This document shows positions 1 through 5,127 of a DNA stretch of 9,290 nucleotides, in pieces. The notes under the pieces were generated by a model. It worked only from the letters and a program-made list of their open reading frames with translations, was not told the origin of the DNA and ran no database searches. Every line of letters starts with the position of its first letter. The stretch's first letter is position 1. Source of the DNA: JAJXYP01 sp035541855 (GTDB lineage: Bacteria > Patescibacteriota > Minisyncoccia > UBA6257 > 2-01-FULL-56-20); NCBI GenBank assembly GCA_035541855.1, contig DATKMM010000041.1, forward strand, positions 1 to 9,290, given 5' to 3'. A program made the position numbers and the translations under genes.

Positions 1-132
1 TATCATCATCACTGGTCAGAAAATCTCGAGGAATACGTGAGGGAATTCTGCTTCAGATTTTCCTCACCCGAATTGTTCGAAAATCCTAGATACTACCTAT
101 CAAAATCACTGTCGCTTGTGCCAACAGGGTAG
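1..132 (+). CDS. Possible C-terminal end of an upstream protein (partial)
   Basis: Reading from base 1 in frame 1, the sequence stays open for 43 codons and stops at TAG (130-132). The translation begins YHHHWSENLEEYVREF and ends SLSLVPTG. It has a protein-like mix of charged, aromatic and hydrophobic residues, so it could be the tail of a gene that begins before the window. I recognise no family. Frame 3 is also open for about 29 codons, and 43 codons is not long enough to exclude chance. A strong inverted repeat (37-67) falls inside this frame, which argues mildly for a non-coding reading. If the frame is real, the next start codon lies 58 bases after its stop. Confidence 0.35.
   Translation, partial: YHHHWSENLEEYVREFCFRFSSPELFENPRYYLSKSLSLVPTG
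37..67. repeat. Imperfect inverted repeat, 14-bp arms, 3-base loop
   Basis: Bases 37-50 pair with 54-67 around a CTT loop. Twelve pairs are Watson-Crick, one is a G-T wobble (43/61) and one is a T-T mismatch (46/58). No run of T follows the right arm, so it is not a typical rho-independent terminator. It could be a 3' processing or stabilising hairpin, a protein-binding palindrome, or a coincidence inside the possible partial coding frame 1-132. Confidence 0.4.
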
Positions 133-152
133 GGATGCCCCAATACGCCACC

Positions 153-181
153 TTGCGCACAGATGGCGGACATGGTAGAAT
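153..181 (+). promoter_or_regulatory. Promoter with extended -10 for the surface protein gene
   Basis: The extended -10 motif TGgTAGAAT lies at 173-181, with five of six -10 bases matching TATAAT. A weak -35 candidate, TTGCGC, lies at 153-158 with a 17-base spacer. Only 8 bases separate the -10 from the ATG at 190, so a start site about 7 bases downstream would give a leaderless or nearly leaderless mRNA. The same arrangement appears before bL25 and the transglycosylase, which raises confidence. It also places this promoter after the alternative upstream start at 163, supporting 190 as the true start. Confidence 0.55.
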
Positions 182-189
182 ATCAAAAT

Positions 190-3100
190 ATGAAGACAAG
201 ACAGACCCTTCTGGCCGTCGTTCTTGTTGTTATAGCTGCTGCCACGGCCGATTTTGCGGGGTTCCATGCCTATGCCGATGGTACCGTACTGCTCGAATTT
301 AACGATATTTCGACCCGCGCCGGCCAGGAAGCAACTCTGACCCTGACCCAGGATTCATATACCGACAACGCGCCGGAATCTCCGGCGACCTATTCGTTCA
401 CGGTAACCTACGCGACATCTTCGGTGTCAGCTTTCAGTATTTTACCCGGCGCATCACTGGCTGGAACGCCATTGAAGACAGTTTCCTGTACGGCGGTATC
501 GGCTGGCGTAGAGAACTGCCAGATCTCCGGCGACACGGCTGATACCATCGGCGATGGCCAGGTCGCCGTCTTTGATTTTCAGATGAAATCGGGCTTGTCT
601 AACGGCTCGAGCAATGTTTCGCTGAGCAATATCATCGCGACCGGCGTTACGCCGGGCAATGACAGTGTCCCGGTAACGCCAACCAACGGCGTCATCACGG
701 TGGATTCGACGGCTGTTCCGGTACAGTTTTCCTTGGCGTCCAGCACGGGCAATCCAGGCGGCACGGTCAACGCGAACTTGTCGGTCAATGATGCGGGTAC
801 GGCGGAAGTTCCGGATGGATTTTTCTGGGACATCGTGTTCGATCCTAATGTCATCCCGTCATCATCGGTTACTTTTACCGATAATCCGAACATCGATAAT
901 GCCGGCGCTTACGTTCAGTGCTGGGATGCCGCCGGTAATGACTTCAAGTGCGAACTGCCATACGGCTTCAGTGCGATGACGAGCACGCTCACCACGCTCG
1001 GCACGGTCGGTTTCACCATTGCCACCACGACATCGGCTACCTCGACTGCTCCTACCCTCGCCGGAGCCATATCGGTCGCTGTCAACACCGGGGATTATCA
1101 GCCCACCCAGGTTTCGGGGGCGATAGTGACTATTCTCTCCTCCGCTCTCCCTTCCATCACCGCCTTCTCCGCCTCGCCTTCCGTCGTCGCTTCCGCAGGA
1201 ACGAGCACCCTGTCCTGGAATGCCACAGGTACGATCACGAACATCGCGATCAATCCGGGGAATCTTTCGACCTCGACCGCCTCGGGCACGATTACGATAC
1301 ACCCGACCTCGACCACCCTCTACACCCTCACTGCCACGAATGGCAACGGCACGTCGACCGCGACGACGAGCGTTCAGGTGGCGACGGCACCCACGGCACC
1401 CGGCTCGTTCACGGTCGGCAGCCCCACGACCTCGACCCTCTCCCTCGCCTGGGCGTCGAGCGCTCCCAACAACGGGGCGACCATTTCTTTCTACTCCATC
1501 TATCGCGGCCTCTCCAGCACCACCATCAGCACCTTCGTCGCCACGACGACCAGTCTCTCCTATGTGAACACCGGCCTCGTGGCCTCCACCACCTATTGGT
1601 ATGACGTCACAGCAAGGGACAGCGTCGGCAACGTCTCCGCCTCTTCAACGAACGCCTCGGGCACGACGCTCTCCTCCGCCCTGCCCTCCATCACTTCGTT
1701 TGCCTTTTCATCTTCCACCATCAGCATCGGCTCCTCGTCTATCCTCTCCTGGAATGTCGCAAGTGCCTTATCGATCCTCCTCTCCGGCAATAACCTCGAT
1801 CTTTCGACCTCCACGGCATCCGGTACGACCTCGGTCGTCCCGAACGCCACGGGTACCATCGTGTATACCCTTGCAGCCCACAATGTGAACGGCACCTCTA
1901 CGGCGACGACCTCCATCACGGTCGCTCCCGCCCCGGCCGTCCCTTCCGCGCCGCGCTCGCTCGCGGCCGTTCCGGGCAATGCCGCCGTGTCGCTTTCGTG
2001 GCTCCCGCCGCTTTCGAGCGGAAGCTCGTCGCTCACGCAATACCTGGTCTATGACCGCTTCACCGGATCTTCGACGTTCGCGCTCGCCGCGACGACGTCG
2101 CCTTCGGTCACGACCTCGACGATCGGTTCGCTGACGAACGGCAAGAGCTATGATTTCGAAGCGATCGCCCAGAGTGCGGCCGGAACATCGACGCCGTCGA
2201 ACGTGGTTTCGTCAACGCCGTTCACCGTGCCGGGCGCGCCGACCGGGGTTTCCGCCATGCCCGGAAATGCCCAGGCATCCGTTTCCTTTACTCCCGGCTC
2301 GAACGGCGGTTCCGCCATCTTGTATTACACGGCAGCTTCCAGTCCCGGCAATCTTTCCGCTTCCTCCACAGGAAGTCCCATCGTGGTATCCGGCCTCACG
2401 AACGGACAGGCGTATACTTTCACGGTTACCGCGACGAACGCCGCCGGCACATCGGCATCGTCCTCGCCGTCATCCGGCGTCACGCCGACCGGAGCGGCGC
2501 CGACCGTGAACGCCTTCTCCGCGTCCCTGTCCGACATCATGCCGGGAGTTTCGACCACGCTCACTTGGTCGGTTGCCAACGCCTCATCGGTCGCGATAAC
2601 GCCGGGGTCGTTCAATACGAGCACCCTGGCCGGTTCCCTGGCGGTCGGCCCAACCTCGACAACCGTGTATGTTCTTTCGGCTTCGAATCCGAGCGGCACC
2701 TCGACCGCCCAGACGACCGTTACGGTTGACGGAACACAGCCATCCATCCCCGCCGGCCTCGCGGCTGCCGGTGTTTCCGCTTCCGAAATAGACCTGTCCT
2801 GGGCATCTTCGACCGACAATATCTCGCTTGCCGGATACGTTGTCTATCGGGGATCTTCCGCGGACACCCTTGCCGAGATCGCGACGACAACGTCCCTGTC
2901 CTATGCGGACACCGGCCTCTCGGCCGCGACCACGTATTACTATGCCGTTGCCGCGTACGATACCGCCGGGAATGTTTCCTCGGAGAGCTCTTCGACGAAT
3001 GCGACCACGCAGGCCGCGCCAAGTGGCGGGAGCGGCGGGGGAGGCGGTGGCGGTGGAGGTGGAGGAGGTGGTGGTGGCGGTGGTGGCGGTTTTTATGAAC

Positions 3101-3813
3101 CGCCGGCCACCACGACCGGCGGCACCGGCACTTCAACCTCCGGCAGCAGCGACCTCGCTGCCGTCCTGCAGTCCCTGCTCGCCGAGCTGCAATCGCTGAT
3201 CGCCCAGCTGAACGCGATCACGATCCCGCAGATCACGGGAGACCTCACGGTCGGGAGCTCGGGGGACAACGTGAAAGCTCTGCAGACCTTCCTGAACACG
3301 AACGGCTATCCCATCGCGTCCTCGGGGCCGGGTTCTCCGGGTAATGAATCCACTTATTTCGGCGCGAAAACTTCGGCGGCCCTCGAGGCGTTCCAGCGGG
3401 CCAACGGGCTCCCGGCGACCGGTTTCCTCGGGCCGCTGACGCACGATCTTTTATACTCCCTCATCGGCACTTCGACGCCGATAACGGTCGCTCCGGTCGT
3501 TCCTGTGGCTCCGGCGGTTCCCGTTGCTCCTGCCGCTCCTGCGGCACCCGCAGCCACGGCGCCGTTCACGGAGGAACTTTCCTTTGGTATGTCGGGTTCG
3601 CAGGTTTCCACGCTTCAGCGCTTCCTGGCCGAAGATGCCCTGCTGTATCCCTCGGGCGCGGTGACAGGATATTTTGGCCTGGACACCCAGCAGGCGGTCC
3701 AAAAATTCCAGCTGAAGGAAAGTTTATCGATCCCCGCCACGGATTACGGGGTAGTGGATGCCGCCACGCGGACCAAACTGAACCAGATGTACCTTGCCGG
3801 GCAAGAGCCATAG
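190..3813 (+). CDS. Secreted multidomain surface protein: cohesin-like, Ig/FN3 repeats, two peptidoglycan-binding domains
   Basis: This is a 1207-residue exported protein predicted to bind the cell wall at its C-terminus and display beta-sandwich domains outward. The start at 190 is preferred over 163 because it gives a clean signal peptide (MKTRQTLLAVVLVVIAAATA, likely cut after AYA at residue 29) and follows an extended -10 box by 8 bases. Approximate domains: two cohesin-like modules (30-172 and 176-316), each with a C-x9-C pair (C100/C110, C244/C254); Ig-like repeats at 318-397, 495-578 and 770-846; FN3-like repeats at 400-494, 583-677, 680-766 and 850-941; 19 glycines at 949-967; a Leu/Gln-rich amphipathic helix near 988-1012; peptidoglycan-binding domain 1 (1015-1091, with GSSGDNVKALQTFLN); a Pro/Ala/Val linker (1097-1125); and peptidoglycan-binding domain 2 (1126-1207). 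The body is very rich in Ser and Thr and poor in Lys. No enzymatic motif or sortase signal is visible. The role is probably adhesion or surface-layer structure, but the ligand is unknown. The cohesin-like assignment is less certain than the wall-binding one. Confidence 0.88.
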   Translation: MKTRQTLLAVVLVVIAAATADFAGFHAYADGTVLLEFNDISTRAGQEATLTLTQDSYTDNAPESPATYSFTVTYATSSVSAFSILPGASLAGTPLKTVSCTAVSAGVENCQISGDTADTIGDGQVAVFDFQMKSGLSNGSSNVSLSNIIATGVTPGNDSVPVTPTNGVITVDSTAVPVQFSLASSTGNPGGTVNANLSVNDAGTAEVPDGFFWDIVFDPNVIPSSSVTFTDNPNIDNAGAYVQCWDAAGNDFKCELPYGFSAMTSTLTTLGTVGFTIATTTSATSTAPTLAGAISVAVNTGDYQPTQVSGAIVTILSSALPSITAFSASPSVVASAGTSTLSWNATGTITNIAINPGNLSTSTASGTITIHPTSTTLYTLTATNGNGTSTATTSVQVATAPTAPGSFTVGSPTTSTLSLAWASSAPNNGATISFYSIYRGLSSTTISTFVATTTSLSYVNTGLVASTTYWYDVTARDSVGNVSASSTNASGTTLSSALPSITSFAFSSSTISIGSSSILSWNVASALSILLSGNNLDLSTSTASGTTSVVPNATGTIVYTLAAHNVNGTSTATTSITVAPAPAVPSAPRSLAAVPGNAAVSLSWLPPLSSGSSSLTQYLVYDRFTGSSTFALAATTSPSVTTSTIGSLTNGKSYDFEAIAQSAAGTSTPSNVVSSTPFTVPGAPTGVSAMPGNAQASVSFTPGSNGGSAILYYTAASSPGNLSASSTGSPIVVSGLTNGQAYTFTVTATNAAGTSASSSPSSGVTPTGAAPTVNAFSASLSDIMPGVSTTLTWSVANASSVAITPGSFNTSTLAGSLAVGPTSTTVYVLSASNPSGTSTAQTTVTVDGTQPSIPAGLAAAGVSASEIDLSWASSTDNISLAGYVVYRGSSADTLAEIATTTSLSYADTGLSAATTYYYAVAAYDTAGNVSSESSSTNATTQAAPSGGSGGGGGGGGGGGGGGGGGGGFYEPPATTTGGTGTSTSGSSDLAAVLQSLLAELQSLIAQLNAITIPQITGDLTVGSSGDNVKALQTFLNTNGYPIASSGPGSPGNESTYFGAKTSAALEAFQRANGLPATGFLGPLTHDLLYSLIGTSTPITVAPVVPVAPAVPVAPAAPAAPAATAPFTEELSFGMSGSQVSTLQRFLAEDALLYPSGAVTGYFGLDTQQAVQKFQLKESLSIPATDYGVVDAATRTKLNQMYLAGQEP
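3034..3090 (+). repeat. Poly-glycine linker coding tract (19 Gly codons)
   Basis: Nineteen consecutive glycine codons separate the Ig/FN3 stack from the wall-binding end of the surface protein, with an SGGS run just before them. The codons are a mixture of GGC, GGG, GGA and GGT and not one repeated triplet. The tract is therefore maintained at the protein level as a flexible linker and is not simply a perfect microsatellite, although GGN tracts can still change length. Confidence 0.85.
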
Positions 3814-3824
3814 CATGGATACAT

Positions 3825-3836
3825 CTGGGATCCCAG
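3825..3836. promoter_or_regulatory. 12-bp perfect palindrome upstream of the LuxR-type gene (candidate operator)
   Basis: CTGGGATCCCAG is a perfect palindrome with no loop, 9 bases before the Shine-Dalgarno of the downstream regulator gene and 11 bases after the stop of the surface protein gene. LuxR-type HTH proteins usually bind dyad sites, so autoregulation or operon control is possible. It has no T-run and is too short to be a convincing terminator. One such palindrome could occur by chance. Confidence 0.3.
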
Positions 3837-3845
3837 CTCGTTGTT

Positions 3846-3853
3846 AAGGAGGG
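3846..3853 (+). promoter_or_regulatory. Strong Shine-Dalgarno (AAGGAGGG) for the LuxR-type gene
   Basis: AAGGAGGG ends 7 bases before ATG 3861, near-ideal spacing. An out-of-frame ATG at 3856 is too close to the site, so 3861 is the start. It is the only strong Shine-Dalgarno seen before a gene start in this window. The other gene starts have either an adjacent -10-like box or a short translational-coupling gap. Confidence 0.85.
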
Positions 3854-3860
3854 TAATGCA

Positions 3861-4340
3861 ATGACCGTCGCAAGAGGAAACGCGGTGGTGTCGATTTCAG
3901 CTAGTGCTGCCCCGAGAACGTGCGCTCATTGCGGGAGCAGCTTTTGTACTTGCGGCAAAGAGTATCTTTGCGCCGCCTGCCGCAAACAGCCGGCCGGTTC
4001 CCGAGAAGGATTGAGGGGGAAATCTCTCTCTCCGCGCGAAATACAGATCGTCAGGCTCATCGGCCAAGCCAAGGCGAACAAGGAAATTGCTTACGAATTG
4101 AGGCTCACGGAGGGAACCATCAAGGAGTACCTGTACCATATCTTCCGGAAGCTCGGCGTGACCAGCCGTACGGAACTGGCGTTGGCAGGAATAAATTTTG
4201 CGTCTCCCGAGGATGCGCGGTCCCAGATGCTGCTGTTTGCCATGGCGTCGGTTGGCAATCCTGTTTTTGCGAAACAGATCGGCATCTCCGCGGACACCGC
4301 TCGGAAGATCGTTGAAGAGATGCAGGCATCAGGTTCCTAG
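3861..4340 (+). CDS. Zinc-ribbon plus LuxR-type helix-turn-helix regulator
   Basis: This 159-residue protein is probably a cytoplasmic DNA-binding transcription regulator. Six cysteines at 21, 24, 29, 31, 37 and 40 (CAHC, CTC, CAAC) form a compact N-terminal zinc-ribbon-like knuckle. Residues 56-108 match the GerE/LuxR HTH: the LSPREIQIVRLI opening, the NKEIAYEL helix, the TEGTIKEYLYHIFRKLGV recognition part, and SRTEL. The C-terminal 50 residues include FAKQIGISADTARKIVEEM (136-154), which resembles a second short HTH. There is no receiver domain with a phospho-acceptor Asp and no autoinducer-binding domain, so it is not a standard two-component or quorum-sensing regulator. The gene lies 47 bases after the surface protein gene, has a strong Shine-Dalgarno and is followed by a terminator, so the two may share a transcript. 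Targets are unknown. The HTH call is firm; zinc binding is inferred from Cys spacing. Confidence 0.85.
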   Translation: MTVARGNAVVSISASAAPRTCAHCGSSFCTCGKEYLCAACRKQPAGSREGLRGKSLSPREIQIVRLIGQAKANKEIAYELRLTEGTIKEYLYHIFRKLGVTSRTELALAGINFASPEDARSQMLLFAMASVGNPVFAKQIGISADTARKIVEEMQASGS

Positions 4341-4359
4341 TTCCCAAAGCCTGGCGGAT

Positions 4360-4399
4360 GCGCGCCTTGCCGGCTTTGTTGTCGGCGGGGCGCTTTTTT
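4360..4399 (+). terminator. Rho-independent terminator after the LuxR-type gene
   Basis: The left arm GCGCGCC (4360-4366) pairs with GGGGCGC (4387-4393) with one G-G mismatch. An inner GCCG/CGGC stem (4369-4372 with 4383-4386) stacks after a 2-base bulge, and six T residues follow at 4394-4399. It lies 20 bases after the regulator's stop and just before the bL25 promoter, so it probably ends the surface protein/regulator transcript. An alternative pairing, AAAGCC (4346-4351) with GGCTTT (4372-4377), is also possible. Confidence 0.7.
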
Positions 4400-4403
4400 G
4401 AAT

Positions 4404-4432
4404 TTGCATTTTCTTCTGCGAAATGCTACCAT
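4404..4432 (+). promoter_or_regulatory. Promoter for bL25 with extended -10
   Basis: TTGCAT (4404-4409) and TACCAT (4427-4432) are separated by 17 bases, and TG at 4424-4425 gives an extended -10 (TGcTACCAT). The -10 ends 7 bases before ATG 4440, so the transcript would start at or next to the start codon. No Shine-Dalgarno is visible before the ATG. The promoter begins immediately after the upstream terminator. Confidence 0.6.
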
Positions 4433-4439
4433 CGTGCCT

Positions 4440-5093
4440 ATGGACTTGACGGTCACATCGCGCGAAATAACGGGCAAAAAAGTGCGCGCGCTCCGGCGCG
4501 AGGGCATGGTTCCGGCCGAGCTCTACGGCCACGGGATCAGGAACCAGCACCTCGCCGTCGCGGTGAAGGATTTTAATAAGATTTTTAAGGAAGCGGGCAG
4601 CACGACGGTCGTCACGCTCGCCTTGAACGCGCAGAAGGTGCCGGCGCTCATTTACGACGTACGCCGCGATTACCTGACGGGCGACCTTGAGCATGTTGAT
4701 TTTTACCAGGTACGCATGGACGAGAAGATCACGGCGAAAGTGCCGCTCGAGTTCACGGGCGAGGCGCCGGCCGTGAAGGCGCTCGGCGCGGCGGTCAACA
4801 AGACGATGTCCGAGATCGAAGTCGAAGCCCTGCCGCAGAACCTTCCGCATAAGCTGACCGTCGACCTTTCCGTGCTCACGGAACTGAACCAGAGCGTTTA
4901 CGTCCGCGACATCGCCGCGCCAAAAGGCGTGAAGATCATGATCGACCCCGAAACGGCCGTCGCCACCGCGACGCCGCCGGCGGCGGAGGAGGAGGTCGTC
5001 GAGGCGCCGGTTGATGTCGCCGATGTGAAGGTGGAAAGCGAGGAAAAGAAGGCCGAACGGGCCGCGGAAAAATCGGACAAGAAGGAGGAGTAA
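4440..5093 (+). CDS. rplY: 50S ribosomal protein L25 (bL25), long CTC/TL5 type
   Basis: This 217-residue ribosomal protein is expected to bind 5S rRNA in the large subunit. It has the two-domain form (CTC in Bacillus, TL5 in Thermus), unlike the short single-domain E. coli L25. Residues 1-90 are the 5S-binding domain, with the family opening TSREITGKKVRALRREGMVP, AELYG and the conserved HVDFYQV (85-91). Residues 95-180 are the second beta domain, with LPQNLPHKLTVDLSVL and VRDIAAPKGV. The last ~38 residues form a low-complexity Ala/Glu/Lys tail, probably disordered. A longer in-frame start at 4398 is rejected because the family begins at MDLTV and a promoter lies immediately upstream of 4440. 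The only gene nearby on the same transcript could be the transglycosylase, since no terminator is seen between them. Confidence 0.95.
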   Translation: MDLTVTSREITGKKVRALRREGMVPAELYGHGIRNQHLAVAVKDFNKIFKEAGSTTVVTLALNAQKVPALIYDVRRDYLTGDLEHVDFYQVRMDEKITAKVPLEFTGEAPAVKALGAAVNKTMSEIEVEALPQNLPHKLTVDLSVLTELNQSVYVRDIAAPKGVKIMIDPETAVATATPPAAEEEVVEAPVDVADVKVESEEKKAERAAEKSDKKEE

Positions 5094-5111
5094 CCCGCTT
5101 GGGCCTGCCGG

Positions 5112-5120
5112 TGTTATAAT
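5112..5120 (+). promoter_or_regulatory. Extended -10 promoter (TGtTATAAT) for the transglycosylase operon
   Basis: This is a perfect extended -10, TGtTATAAT, ending 7 bases before ATG 5128. No recognisable -35 is seen at the usual distance (about 5092-5097), where the end of bL25 lies; a perfect extended -10 can work without one. AAGGGA at 5121-5126 touches the ATG too closely to act as a normal Shine-Dalgarno. A leaderless or near-leaderless transcript is predicted, probably continuing into uvrB. Confidence 0.65.
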
Positions 5121-5127
5121 AAGGGAA

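Noticed and set aside
163..189. Longer start (ATG 163) for the surface protein
   Set aside because: It would add an acidic nine-residue stretch before the signal peptide and place the start before the extended -10 box; no Shine-Dalgarno supports it.
3034..3090. GGN tract as a CRISPR, satellite or non-coding repeat
   Set aside because: It is in frame inside a long coding region, with mixed glycine codons and no spacer structure.
4398..4439. Longer start for bL25 at ATG 4398
   Set aside because: That ATG sits between the terminator and the promoter. The extra 14 residues are not part of the family, and the conserved N-terminus begins at 4440.
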